Shown: positions 8,330 through 20,882, numbered from the stretch's first letter. The stretch: 64,000 nt of DNA from Tenodera sinensis (GCA_030765045.1 CM060964.1:139094368-139158367), one strand, 5' to 3'. Notes: generated by a model from the letters alone, not told the origin. Translations and numbers: made by a program.

Positions 8330-9166
8330 TAAAGATCAACTAGAGACATAATGATGATGTATGCATACTGTAAACACCAGATGTGAAATGACACCTCATC
8401 CACATGTTCATAGCCCTTTCCTCAATCAATCCAAGTGATTCACCATGCACATGTCATTAGTAAAGTATTTATGTCATTCTTATTCAAATTCCTTTCTAAA
8501 ACTAATGTGGTTCAGTGCACAATATTTCAAAGATTATAATGATATTTTTTCAGTTTTTTAAAAGTAAGCATTTGTTAATTGAAAATTCATTTTAAAAATA
8601 CAACCCCTTAAAAGGGGCCCATTTTGTATTTTAAGTGAACCTGTAAAAATAGCACGTAATACCACAATTTTTTTACTTCAGAATGCTACAAGCATGAAAA
8701 TTCCACAAGTCATATACTCTTCAGCATAATGATTTTATATAGCATAGCATGCAAGTATACAGCAAAAATAATATACATTACACTGCAAAATAGGAAACAT
8801 ATGGGTTATTTAATCTCACCTATTGATAACTTAAACGAATTTGGAGAAAATAGTATAATGTCAAGTTTCAGAAGTGTTTGATTTGACATGGAATGACAGT
8901 TGCTTCTTTATAAGGATACTGGCTTTCCAGAGATTTCTAAGATTCTAGAAAGTGCATTCACCCCATTGTTGCTGCTTAATCTGATTGCTAGCTTTTAAAA
9001 ACTTTCTAAGATTTTGCTAAGGTCTGGGACACTCCCTGTTAGTAACCTGGAAACCCTCCAGTAACTGTTATACTTCTGCAAACACACATGGCAAAGGGAT
9101 ACCTAATGGTTTGTGTTCTGAGAGTGTGGAGGCATTTTGTTGCGATATACTTTATAGCACATGAAC
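8330..9166. other. AT-rich stretch with nothing recognised
   Basis: No open frame, repeat or motif that I can name. It is AT-rich and may continue whatever the LTR element inserted into. Confidence 0.5.
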
Positions 9167-9942
<776 letters not shown>

Positions 9943-10515
9943 GTTTCAAGGTTTCATGTGGTAGATGGCTACCACATGATTACTTCTTAACAAATTCATG
10001 TCCAAAATGCTTTATTTATATGATAGGATCTCTGAAATATGGAGAAGGATAACACAGTATGAACCATAAAGGACAGAAAACAAGTAAAAAAGAAAACTGA
10101 AATGGGATAAGTACGCAGATAACACTTTCATCAAATACTGAAGGTGTTCATGCATTGCCTAGTTATCTGCTGTTAAACTCTTGGAAAGAGTGCAAACTTT
10201 GGCATATATGCCATATCAGTGTTTCCAGGTTGAGAGAATTTCTTCCTCGGCATAGGTATTTTTCAACTCAAAAGGGAATTACAGAATTCTTTGAAAATTA
10301 AGGAATTTTTTCAAGTACGATTTTGAAATTCGAGAATTCAAATTCATTTACCTATGCACTTCTGCTTTTATCTAAGAATATTTCCTCATTAGGCCTTTCA
10401 GCATTAAATGAGAATATTTCTTCATTAACAGTTTCTGCAGTATAGTTAAGGAAACACCATTGACACAACAATCGTGGAAAAGGAAATGCCACCATTTGAT
10501 GGCTAGCCCCTAGAC

Positions 10516-10852
10516 CCCACTCACTCACTCACTCACTCACTCACTCACTCACTCACTCACTCACTCACTCACTCACTCACTCACTCACTCACTCACTCAC
10601 TCACTCACTCACTCACTCACTCACTCACTCACTCACTCACTCACTCACTCACTCACTCACTCACTCACTCACTCACTCACTCACTCACCCACCCACCCAC
10701 TCACTCACTCACCCACCCACCCACTCACTCACTCCCACCCTCCCTCACTCCCTCCCTCCCTCTCACCCTCCCTCCCTCACTCCCTCCCTCATTCACTCAC
10801 TCACTCACTCCCTCACTCACTCACTCACTCACTCACTCACTCACTCACTCAT
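10516..10852. repeat. Tetranucleotide array (CACT)n with degenerate centre
   Basis: About 337 bp. A pure cact block (to about 10686) is followed by an imperfect ccca/ccct section (about 10687-10798) and a second pure block. The interruption pattern is typical of an old microsatellite that re-expanded at its end. Confidence 0.97.
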
Positions 10853-10855
10853 TGT

Positions 10856-11180
10856 CTATCAAAGCATGACCTGTGTATTGAAAACATTATTGGTTACTGT
10901 GGTGATAACACCAATGTCATGATGGTTGAACACAATTCTTTTGTATCTCATTTTCTAAAGGAAAATTATGCGATTGTTGTTTTTGGCTGTATTTGCCATT
11001 CTCTGTCCTGCATCAGAATGTCTTCCCCAAAAACGTTGAGTCACTGCCACATTTCTTTTTGTACTTTTCAAGAAGTCCAAAACAGACGATTTACAGACTT
11101 ATATGAGAGCAACTTAACAAAATTTAGGTTTTATGAGCAGAAAGGGGATTATTTTGCTTTTGAGGGATTTTGAAGGCCTA
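10856..11180 (+). pseudogene. hAT-type transposase fragment (DUF4371-like)
   Basis: The frame reads Glu-Asn-Ile-Ile-Gly-Tyr-Cys-Gly-Asp-Asn-Thr-Asn-Val-Met-Met, then about 20 residues on Phe-Gly-Cys-Ile-Cys-His-Ser-Leu. This is the pattern around one catalytic aspartate and the following Cys-x-Cys-His of hAT transposases of the ZMYM/DUF4371 type. After it the similarity is carried on in other frames (Ser-Ser-Pro-Lys), so the copy is frameshifted. Only about 100 residues of a normal 600-700 remain. It starts just after the cact array. Confidence 0.6.
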
Positions 11181-12277
11181 TAGGGGGACTTCTCTACGAA
11201 AAATCTGGCAATACTGATATCTATGGATGTCTATGAAAGTGTTTGTAAGGATATAAATTGTCTCCTTCACTTATATGCCCCTTCAATCTTAGAAAAATGG
11301 TGTGGGCTGGGTGGTGATTGTTGGAGTAACATTGTTGATAGAGCCAGCAAGCCTCTCTTGCATTCCTTGAGGCTTCCCCACAGATGAAAGGTATCTCAGT
11401 ATACCTTTGCACAAGTTTGTTCATTCCCTCTTTATGATAGACACACAAATGTATACTATAAATTCTGAAACTATTAAACAGAATAAGAATGTAAACACTA
11501 CCATTGGCTGTAGATATGATGAGACTGCTGTGCCTCATAACAGCCAACTTGGTACCATTTTTAAACAGATCTTAATTAATGAATGTGACGTCCACCTCTT
11601 GTTCATGAGTCTGCAGTTTCTATATCTGCAGTCATTCCCCTTCCCATTTTGGATGTTTTAGCATATAAACAGAGTTTATTGCCAAATGTTTATACCAATT
11701 ATCCCATTATGTGGTATTCAGAAGCTCTAGCATGTAAGAAGAGAGTTCTGAGCTTGGGTTTATAAACAAAATATGATAATATGTTCCACATCTATCACAT
11801 GTAAGTAGCCAAGGCTCTTACCTGCATAGATGCTAGCGCAAGTAATTATAAACTTAAACCAAATCTTCCGCTGTTGAACATTCTGAAAACCTTACTCAAG
11901 TCTGAACACAGGTTTACTCTTGGAATCTGTGTAAGCGTAGGAGGTTTGTTGACTTACATTGTGACTAAAATGGATAAGCAATGAATATTGGAATTGTCAA
12001 AACAAATGCAAGTAACATGGATGTGATTTGACGTAATCAGTAGTGTTAAAAGTGCAGAGACTAGGTTACAGGTAATAGGCCATCTCTGGTAAGAGATAAA
12101 TATATCATTTAAAAAAATCTCAGAACATTAGTACTCCATTGAAAAATAGAAAACACACAGTGTATGTTAAGAAAATACTTCCAATTGGTAGCATGAAACA
12201 GCTTTTATTGATGAGCCATAATAGAAACAAGACCTATTTGTAAAGAAAAAGAGGGTTATACTTGGCAGTGACTATGA
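11181..12277. other. No recognised feature
   Basis: About 1.1 kb of AT-rich sequence between the hAT relic and the mariner element. Short open frames on both strands (for example near 11221-11547 and 11407-11661) overlap each other and show no family motif; I regard them as chance. Confidence 0.5.
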
Positions 12278-12279
12278 TA

Positions 12280-13358
12280 CATGGGCTGGTTTTTTAGTTT
12301 TGGCAACAATGTTATAACTGGATAAATAGTTCACCTAGATGATTCCAAGTTTCACAGGCCCTCAATGTAGTCCCCACTGCTATGTACAATGTGTTCCCAG
12401 TGATGTGGAAGTTGCTGGATCCCGTTGGCACTGCCCAATCTATTGATGGTGAGCAGAGAGCGCTCTGCAGCCTGCTTAATGTCTTGAATGGTACGGTAGT
12501 GGTTCCCACGCATTGGCATCTTCATCTTCAGGATGAGATCATAGTCGCAGGGACTGATGTTGGGAGAATAGGGGGGGGGGGGGGTTGATAGAGCACCTCC
12601 CAGCCCCAGCGATTCAACAATGCCGACACAAAGCCTGCTGTGTGTGCCCTAGCATTGTCATGCAGAACTATGGGTGGTGTAACCATGTGGTGGCGCCATT
12701 TCCTTCTCAGAGCTGCTCCAAGATGGTCTTGCAGAAATGAACAATAGTATGCCGCATTAACGGTTTGATTTTGGGGAACGGTATGGTTGATAATCACACC
12801 ATCCCAATCATAGGCAAGAATCAACATTACCTTCACATTGGTGGGGTTGGTCAAACTGTTTGTTTCCCTGGTGATCCGACAGTGGTACCGCCACTGGTTG
12901 GCGTTTTTGGCATTTTTGTTATGAGCCACCTCCACTAATGTACAGTTTCATCACTTACTGGTGGGTGACCAGATCGAGGCATGTCCTCCACATGTTCGTG
13001 CACATCTCAAAATGCTGCAACCCATCTTGCTACCATTCTGTAAGGTAACGCAGCTGCACCGCATGCCTCGTTCAATCCTTGGTGGCACTGTTGAGCCGTT
13101 TGACCCCTAGCACACTAAAGTTTTGTCCACGTTTGCTGCTCCTGCTTGGAAAACATTGCGACTGTCACTCCCGAGTGCTGGCTTCCCACTACTCATCTAA
13201 TGGGTGCAACTGCGCTCAAGTGGTTGGGGGGACGGGCAAGCTCATGTGCTCTGAGGGAGGGGATGCAGGTCAGCAACCTTCAGTAAAAGTGGTAGTGCCC
13301 AACACCGTTGTAACTTAGCATTGCAGCATGGTTGCCAAAACTAAAAAACCAGCCTTTG
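12280..13358 (-). mobile_element. mariner-type DNA transposon, internally deleted
   Basis: The 28-bp terminal inverted repeats at 12280-12307 and 13331-13358 match at all but two positions (catgggctgg... against caaaggctgg... when both are read inward). Each is flanked by TA (12278-12279 and 13359-13360), the mariner target duplication. The element is only 1079 bp; full mariners are about 1.3 kb. The missing sequence falls between the helix-turn-helix half and the catalytic half of the transposase. Confidence 0.9.
12312..13180 (-). pseudogene. mariner transposase (SETMAR-type), dead copy
   Basis: Minus strand. The N-terminal part (about 13180-12935) shows Ala-Cys-Gly-Ala-Ala, Tyr-Arg-Met-Val-Ala-Arg-Trp-Val-Ala and Asp-Met-Pro-Arg-Ser-Gly-His-Pro, a DNA-binding region, with stops. 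The catalytic part (12935-12528) reads Tyr-Asp-Trp-Asp-Gly-Val, His-Thr-Val-Pro and His-Asp-Asn-Ala-Arg-Ala-His-Thr, which includes the second catalytic Asp. A run of 14 G (12571-12584) then shifts the frame inside the Tyr-Ser-Pro motif. The usual third Asp in the shifted frame is Asn. The remaining C-terminus continues to about 12312 with Leu-Pro-His-His-Trp-Glu. Frameshift, stops and a lost catalytic residue make it inactive. Confidence 0.85.
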
Positions 13359-13360
13359 TA

Positions 13361-13960
13361 TGTTCCCATTCTCCTATCTTGTCTCACATCTACAAAGTCA
13401 AAAATATTGTTGATGGAGTATTCTGTAGGTTAGTTACTGTATCACTAAAAATACTAGAAGCAATGTGACTTACAAAAATGTGTTATCCATTCGCAACATT
13501 GTTATGTTTGGTGGAAACCATGTGCAAAAATTAACCACTGTGCAAGGGGTCCTAGGTTCGATTCCCATTGACTTTAGAAAGGAAAGGTCAGGGTAAAAAT
13601 GGAACAATTAAAACAAAAATTAATAATATTCCTTTTTCAAGAGTTTCACTTTCCCAGAGATTTAAGGACATGTTAGAGTATAATACTGGTCAACAACATT
13701 TTTGTTGCATTGTTATCAATAGTTGTTCTTACCTAATTTAAGGGTGCTGATTTCAGATCTGAGGTCAATGGCAATATTTCATGGTTTTATGATTGAAACC
13801 ATGATGTTGGTAGATAAATATTTTATTAAAGTCTCTTCAACTTAGCTAGGTAATACAAATTAAATTGAAACACAGTGGTACAAATTGAAACACATACCAT
13901 CATAAAGAAGTTTATAGTTAGATAAAAGCGACTTATGACTAACACATTCTATTGAGGCAG
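13361..13960. other. No recognised feature
   Basis: About 600 bp. The stretch at 13530-13570 (gtgcaaggggtcctaggttcgattcccattgac) contains a B-box-like ggttcgattcc and may be the decayed head of a tRNA-derived SINE, but no A box is clear. Confidence 0.4.
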
Positions 13961-13963
13961 AAA

Positions 13964-15610
13964 TTAGCATTTCAAATTCTTCCGTTTGTGGACTGCTTCA
14001 GGGAGATCTTGTTTAATACTCCAGCAATGGTCTGCCACCATATGTTTGTCCCATCTCCCTTGATAGCACTCTTGCATAATCTTGAAGTCCTGATGGAACT
14101 GTTCACCTTGCTCATCACTGACGTCTCCTAACCTCTCAGGGAATTTATCAAGGTGACTGTATAGGAAATGGATTTTGACACTCAGGTGACATCCCAGGTT
14201 ATGAAATGCTGACAACATACTAGCTATGAGGCTTTCATAAGTAGCAGTATTTTATTACCAAGAAAGTTTTCCATTACAGTTAAGAATAACACCCATGCAG
14301 CCCTTTCCTTGCTGTTCATCTTTGTGATAAAGTCTTTATCACGTACAAGTTTCTGAATCTGGGGTCTATTAAATACTCCTGCCTTGATCTTCTCAAGGGG
14401 CAAAGCTGTAAGAGCATGGACTATATGGAGAAAACATTCATCGTCTCTATCTAAACAAACTGTTTAATCACAGTTTGATGTGTAGTGGAGGGAAATAATT
14501 TTTCTTTGCTGACAATTGGATCATTGACAGTATTTGGCATACCTGCTTCCAGAGTCTAACTTCTGGTTCCAGTACCTATCTTGTGCTCAGCTGTCCCACA
14601 TGCATTTAAAGCATGGATACTTTGTGAAACCTCTCTGTTGGTCTAACAGAAAATTAATCATTTTGACGGGCATGCAAATTGCCCAATTGTGCTCATGATA
14701 TTTAAGTAGATTAATCACAGTCTTAATGTCATTATGCTCCTCTCATAAATACACAGAATGACCAACTGGAACATGTGCATAGGCATTACCATTATGTAGT
14801 GGAATACACTTCAGACTGCATTATGAACTGTCTGCAAATGAACGCCAATGATGTCGACTGTGCAACATAATCCCTAATTCCTGGAGATAGACATGAGGCC
14901 TTATGGCAATAAACAAACTTATTTTCCTCTGTAAAGTATTGAAGAAAGGCCTCTTCCCGCTTTTGGTAATATGACACTTTTACAGTATCATTCAGTATGC
15001 ATTTTTCTTGCAGTCTGGAGGCTAACACTTCAGTTGCAAGTTTGGAGAGACAAATTATGCACAAGGTCATTCAACTCACACTGGTTAAACTGATGAGAAG
15101 TTGAGGACTGTAGAGGATCAGAAGAATATACGTCCAAATTACTTTCATCAGCTATCTCTAGGATTTTATTGCATCAGTATCTTCATTTGGAGTAAATCCT
15201 TTAAAAACAGGAATTGGTAGCTCATCAGAATGCATAATCTTATTGCAGAGGGGATATTAGGATATGATATTTTATGTCTATTTTTCTTACCAATTTCCTT
15301 TGTAATTATGGGACAAAAATAGCAATTACTTGTGTGATCCACTGGTTCTCGCCAGGACATGGTGATTCTGAAAGGTAAACTCTTACGCTTTCCTTTCATC
15401 CAGTCATACAACATTTCCTCACAGTTGTGACATACTGTGTGTAAGGCTCATGTTTTGTCTTGGTTGCCAAGAATAAGTGCAAAATATGCTTTATAAGCTG
15501 GCCTCACAAAGGATGTTACATTGCATCTTTGACGAATAAGAGTGTAAGATCCACAACTGTAACAAAAACTGTCTGGGGTATTGCTAAAATGATGTCTCTT
15601 TGTAGCCATG
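13964..15610 (-). pseudogene. Unnamed multi-copy ORF family 2, decayed full-length copy
   Basis: Minus strand, N-terminus near 15600. In order: Phe-Cys-Tyr-Ser-Cys-Gly (a CxxC pair), Ala-Tyr-Lys-Ala-Tyr-Phe, Val-Cys-His-Asn-Cys-Glu-Glu (second CxxC), Lys-Gly-Lys-Arg-Lys-Ser-Leu-Pro-Phe, and Asn-Cys-Tyr-Phe-Cys-Pro (third CxxC). A conserved Lys-Lys-Asn-Arg-His-Lys-Ile-Ser-Tyr-Pro-Asn motif follows. After a stop-filled middle, the last open piece (14218-13964) has Ser-His-Leu-Asp-Lys-Phe-Pro-Glu and Val-Ser-Asp-Glu-Gln-Gly-Glu-Gln-Phe-His-Gln-Asp. I know this series only as a very abundant, unnamed predicted protein of insect genomes. The zinc-binding N-terminus and repetitive nature suggest a transposon protein. 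A second copy is at 61883-63400. Confidence 0.6.
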
Positions 15611-15660
15611 ATGAAATGTTATCTGATATGAAACAAAGAAACACAAACCTGTACATAACA

Positions 15661-17234
15661 TAAACATGTACGTAATAGTATAATAATTAATCTAACCACA
15701 AACGGTTCGAATGGAAAAGTTGGAATTGCATGAAAACTAGTGCATGGACAGCAAAACCAATTTCAGATTTGAAATCAGCAAATCAAACACAATAAGCATC
15801 CATGAAAAAAATCTCATGCAACACAGACTTCAAAAAAATTTGTTGACCAGTATAATGAATCAGGGGTATTTGAGAGAAGCAAAATGAGTCATGTCAAATT
15901 TAGTTGATTGAGCTTTTGGCCATGCTGAAATTGAGTATTTTAGAAGAATAGTCAGTGACAATCAACACCTGATGTGATTGGGTTGAAAATGCTTAAGAAG
16001 GTAAATTGGGGGATAATATAGTAGGAATTTGACTTTTCAGTCACAAATTACCATTCAGTCCATGATAACAAACATTTCTCTTTAGTGGATAAATTTAAGA
16101 GATGTCTGATTTCCACTGCAAAATCTCAAGACAATGGTTAGTATTAAACAAAGAAGCAGCCATATCACAGGGTCATTACCCCCCCCCCCAAAAAAAAAAA
16201 TACAGACAAAGCATGTCACTGATGAATAATCCTACAGTGCTGCAATGGGAACTCATTTAAACTAAATGAAATTACTGTTCACTGTTTAAACAGAAGATGC
16301 AAGGGAGCTAAACTAAATGTCATACCAAGTGCAGAAATTAGTGAGCACTTATCATATCATCAGACAACATACTCTGAAGATGCAGCAAAATGGATGGAAG
16401 CAATGAACAAAGGATGTGATTCTTCTTTTAACTTTAATCCCAGAAACTGAAGGTGCAAATTGATGTTTTTAAGGAGTGTCACAGGTGAAACGCAACATTT
16501 CAAATGATACTTTATGGTGAAAGGACATAATCAAAGAAGAGGAGTACACTATGATGAAAGCTGTACCCCGGGCTCTAGTTTCAAAACAACACATTTAATA
16601 TATATAAATTCTGCTCTTCTCTTCTGAGCTGTAAATTTCTTCTGACATGTTCATTAAACACGGGTTGTGATTTTAAGTTCAGAAATTATTAATATACCAA
16701 GTGCACTTAATCTGTCTTGTGACAGCATCTCTCTAATGTAATTATCAATTCTTCCTGTCTTTTGAGTGCATCACTCTTCCACAGATACAGTTGAAGCCGG
16801 TATTGTCAAGATGAATAAAGCTAAATTGTAATTTTGTCATTAATATAATGAATACTCTTGGCATTTATATTAAGGTACCAGTAGGTACGCAGGTTTGACT
16901 TCAAACTCAGAGGAACAGTACACAACAATCTACTAATTCTTAGTTTGACAAAATGAAATAACTTGCCGTATGGAGTAGTATTTATTTTCTGTAGCAAAGC
17001 TTTCGAGGATTGTTTTTATAGCAAGAGAATTTCTCTTAACTCAAAGGTGTCATGAACTGGAGCTCAGAAAGAAAACTAAACCTCTGGGATGTTTGATTTG
17101 ATCTCTATGATTTCAGAGTACAATCATCAGGTTTCACATTTTTCCAAGCTGTTATTCCTGAAGAATGCTTAGTCAAATCCTCTGCATTGCATTTTCTCCA
17201 TACAATTTCCAAATAATTTCTGTGTTGTAAAAGA
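15661..17234. other. No recognised feature
   Basis: About 1.6 kb of AT-rich sequence without a motif I can name. It contains a striking run of 11 C followed by 11 A (16179-16200). Confidence 0.5.
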
Positions 17235-17648
17235 ACATCCACTTAAAAAAATTAAAGGAATATTTCGAGCAGCTTTTTCAGACATGAAATAACTGGGTAA
17301 TGTTGCATTGAGGTTGGCCAGGGATCTGAACTGGCTTCTGGAAGTAAACATATCAGTTGCTTGCAAACGCCATGCAGGGTGATGTAATGTTTGGGAGGTA
17401 AGGGGTGCAGCTGGCATTCTGATTGGCCTATACTTGCACAGTAAAAATGGAAGGAATGCCTTCAACACAGCGAAGCTTGTTTGTTTATGTACTGACCTAG
17501 TGAAAGTGACACCCACACAACCTGCAGCATTGTCAGCTTGACTGTCTTTTGTTTTCATAAAACTAAAATATTTGAAGGAAATGGTCAGAGACGAAAGAGT
17601 AAGATATATGTGTTCCAAACGGCGAAATCTATCACTGGTTTAAATTAA
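17235..17648 (-). repeat. Dispersed repeat, copy 1 (minus orientation)
   Basis: Read on the minus strand it starts aatttaaaccagtgatagat and continues gtttggaacac, gtctctgaccatttcctt, gtgtgggtgtcactttcact and ttacatcaccctgca. The same order with scattered changes occurs on the plus strand at 30352-30722. A 149-codon open frame lies across it, but the other copy has different breaks, so it is not supported as a gene. It is probably the terminal region of an unclassified transposon. Confidence 0.75.
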
Positions 17649-17889
17649 TGTAATGGCTTCCCTTCCACCTGGATGTCCCAAAAATGGACCGACAATGCTT
17701 AGTATGTTGTGCAGAATGGCAAACTGATCAGTTTTCAAATAGGAACCCCTGTCCGGAAATACACAGTTTGGATGCTGTAGCTTATCAAAGTATGAAATGG
17801 GTATGCATTAACATTTTATCAATAAACCCAACATCAAGCTGTCTACATAACAAATGGGCTCCAAACTGTGTACCTTCTACATCATTGCA

Positions 17890-18260
17890 GAGCCTATATC
17901 AGCAGTGATGAGCCTCATGCACATGACCCAATACATGCAATTGTCTTTGAAGATTTCCAGTTGCTCCCTGGACTTGAGCTATAAGTTCCTCCACTGACAT
18001 CACTGACGTTACAGGAGTACTATACACCATACTCTTCATACAACTTCACAGAAATTAGGTGAGAGGTGTCAGATTTGGTGACTGTGCTGGCTGTGGAACT
18101 GGTCCACTTCTGCCAATCCATCGATTTGAATATGCAATGTTGAGGTGATTCCGCACATTTACATCAAAGTGTGCTGGAGCTCAAGTCAACCACTTCAGCA
18201 CCTCTGTACCGGCAGGTGTCGCACTGCTGTTAAAAAACATTACCATACTGGGAACTATAC
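17890..18260 (-). pseudogene. DDE transposase relic, C-terminal part (DUF4817-associated type)
   Basis: Reading the minus strand from about 18180: His-Phe-Asp-Val-Asn-Val-Arg-Asn-His-Leu-Asn, Arg-Trp-Ile-Gly-Arg-Ser-Gly-Pro-Val, then Ser-Pro-Asn-Leu-Thr-Pro-Leu and Met-Lys-Ser-Met-Val-Tyr. This is the conserved end of a mariner-like transposase family common in insects, where the last motif normally reads Ser-Pro-Asp-Leu. Here the catalytic Asp is Asn, and a stop or frameshift follows. Only the last quarter of the protein is recognisable. Confidence 0.6.
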
Positions 18261-18539
18261 AAATAACACAGTAGGATGCATATCAAGGACTCTATGGAGG
18301 AATTTAGCACATGTGCAGAAATGTTATTATGCTCAGGTTATCCATCCCAGTACACAGATTGCTAAAGGATTGCATACCTTCCGTATTATGATGCCAAAAT
18401 GAATGTTAATAAATTGTCACAACCATTCACTCTCAAACTTTGACACTCTCCAACATCCAAACTGTGCATTTCCAGACAGGAAATTTCAAATTCAGAGAAA
18501 AACTTAATGAGCCCATGAGGCTGTATCATGCCTATTCAT

Positions 18540-19908
18540 TCCCAGTACTCTCAGTACTCTATAAGTTTTCAAAGAATGTTAATAAAGAGATTCTCATCTA
18601 CTTTGTTGACTAGCTGTGAATTGAAATTTCACTGAGTTTGCATAGTTCATATCATTGGCAAATAAACTATTATATCCATTTATCACATTAAATACCTACC
18701 TCTATGTAATTCCTTCTATTTAAACAATTTGTGAACTCATAATTGCCTCTAAATGCATATCTTCTTTTTTCTAGATACAAGCTCAATCAATTATATAAGT
18801 ATTTCCCTATTTTCTGCTACAGGCTTATTATGAAGTTACACATATATTTGCACTTGCTTATCCAGCTGAAGGTCTATTTTTTGTTCATTCAAATGTAGAG
18901 AAGCATGAGGAATTGTTCATGTCTAGTAAAGGATATTGGGATATTGACCATACATTTAGATTATGAAATCTAGCATTTATTCTATCAGCACTAAACAAAG
19001 GGCACAGCCAATACAATAGAATTTTAGAAACATTGCAGCGTGCTAACCAACCTGTTTTATTGTATTATGTGGTCTAAAATGTACTAGATACCCATATCTT
19101 ATCCTTATGTTTTGAAAATGAACATATCATTGAAGGAAGAGGACCCCATTTTCAAACTATTTCTAATTTTTCAGTAAAACGTCTAAAGCCAAACCTTTTT
19201 TTAAATTAACTTTTATATTGTGCCTTGCATTTGATTTTCTGTCATTGATAGAAAAATATTGTGTTTATATTTTGTATAGAGGAGGTTTACTATAAACATA
19301 TAAAACTGTAGCAAAATTAAGCAAAATAATATGTACATATTACTACTGTCAGGTACCAGTGCAGCAATTACAATTCCATGCCAGTCATAATGTAATCACC
19401 CCACAGTATACTCTTTGCAATCAATTCACTACTTTTACAAATGTAGCATTCATGGGACAACTGTCTTACTACTCAAGCTGGTTGTAAGGGATAGGAATGC
19501 TGGCAGGTAAAACAAACAGGAGCTTTTTCCACTAGATAGAAAAACTGTTGAATAGAGTGTGCAACAATTACTAGTTATTTCTGAGGCATGCACCTCTGGA
19601 ACTCAATGCACAGATTTCTCTGTGTTTCCAAGTGAAGATAGCAGTATTTTGGGCTAATTTAATGCCAGCAAGTGCCCCATTAGTATGAACAGTAGCATTG
19701 AGTACAATGAAGGACAAAATATCAAGCAACACTTGAACATGTTACACTTTCATTGACACATCAGCAACAAAGCACATTTGAATGAAATATCATCTTGTGC
19801 GAGAATGTTACTAACAGGCTATAAAATATGTCTATAAACCAGAATCCTGTAGAATTTAATTTAATTTTTATAATGTTGAAATAAGCTAATAAATGTGGTG
19901 TGAATTTA
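18540..19908. other. No recognised feature
   Basis: About 1.4 kb of AT-rich sequence; nothing nameable on either strand. Confidence 0.5.
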
Positions 19909-20150
19909 ATTTATGGATAAATTTGGTCAGATATTGGAACACTTACATCAGTTGGATACACTATTTTTTGTGTCCTGACCAATTTCAGGAGTTGTTGCTC
20001 CCATCATCAGAAGTGACTGGATGCCACCAGGAACCAGTCAATCATTTCTGATGATGGAGGCAACGGCTCTTGAAACCGCTCAAGACATAAAAAGATGTAA
20101 ATGATGTAACCATTCCAATATCTGACTCAATTTATCCATAAATTACTTTC
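19909..20150. mobile_element. Fold-back element, probably a Penelope pseudo-LTR pair
   Basis: Two imperfect inverted arms of about 110 bp: left from ttatggataaatttggtcag to catcatcagaagtgactgg, and its reverse-complement partner ending at about 20148 with tttatccataaatta. The spacer is under 20 bp. The internal words 'catcatcag' and 'gacataaaaa' resemble the pseudo-LTR ends of the Penelope relics elsewhere in this window. It could equally be a non-autonomous fold-back transposon. Confidence 0.7.
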
Positions 20151-20363
20151 ATTTATTCACCACTTATAAACACTACAAGACTTTGTAATGACAGAGTGAT
20201 TATATGTAGTGTATGATAATCTGCTGCGAGGCATTATTTACAATGTGATTTGCAAGTATAATATTAATAATTGATTCTTGGGTGATCAGTCGCATCAAAT
20301 TTAGAAAATTTGAGCTTTTGACCATTTGATTCTCCATGGTCTTCATCAGGAACAAATGCCAGG

Positions 20364-20882
20364 GTGAAAATCATGAGCAAAATTTCACGCATCCCCTCCA
20401 GGCACAATGTCGAAACATTCTTTACAGCCACCAAGAAAATTCGGCAATATTTAAGACCAGTTAAAGACCCTGCAGGACTCAAGGTTTCAGGAGTCTACAG
20501 TATACCATATGAATGTGGAAAGGTATACGTCGGCCAAACCAGACGGACCATTGAAGAGAGACGCAAGGAGCATAAACGAAGCATCAGACTCCTGCAACCT
20601 GAAAAATCAGCTCTGGCACAACACAGTATTGTCAGTGTACACAGAATAAAGTTTGATGACACTAAAGTTCTTGACTGCTCTGACAAATACTTTGATCGAC
20701 TTATCAAGGCATACATAGAAATTAAATTACATCCATTGAATTTTAACAAAGACTCTGGACGCAAACTAAGCATGACTTGGGCACCAGCCATTAAACACAC
20801 CATCATAGACAATTCAAGCAGATCAGAACAGCTGACTCGCATTACAGAAAAACCCTATGCAAGAAGGTCCACCCCACCTTAA
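20364..20882 (+). CDS. GIY-YIG endonuclease domain of a Penelope-like element (truncated ORF)
   Basis: An open frame of 172 codons. Lys-Lys-Ile-Arg-Gln-Tyr-Leu-Arg-Pro-Val-Lys-Asp at residues 27-38 leads into Gly-Val-Tyr-Ser-Ile-Pro-Tyr-Glu-Cys-Gly-Lys-Val-Tyr-Val-Gly-Gln-Thr-Arg (about 45-62). This is the GIY...YIG pair of the nuclease, followed by Arg and the Glu-Arg-Arg-Lys-Glu-His helix. In complete elements this domain nicks DNA for integration and is fused behind a telomerase-like reverse transcriptase. Here the RT is absent and the ATG lies at the inner edge of the left inverted repeat, so translation of a free nuclease would be accidental. The domain itself has no stops, so this piece may be relatively young. 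Confidence 0.85.
   Translation: MKIMSKISRIPSRHNVETFFTATKKIRQYLRPVKDPAGLKVSGVYSIPYECGKVYVGQTRRTIEERRKEHKRSIRLLQPEKSALAQHSIVSVHRIKFDDTKVLDCSDKYFDRLIKAYIEIKLHPLNFNKDSGRKLSMTWAPAIKHTIIDNSSRSEQLTRITEKPYARRSTPP

Noticed and set aside
10516..10852. CRISPR-like array from regular tetramer spacing
   Set aside because: Simple tandem repeat with no spacers, in a eukaryotic genome.
17169..17618. 149-codon minus-strand frame taken as a gene
   Set aside because: Lies in a dispersed repeat whose other copy (30352-30722) does not preserve the frame.
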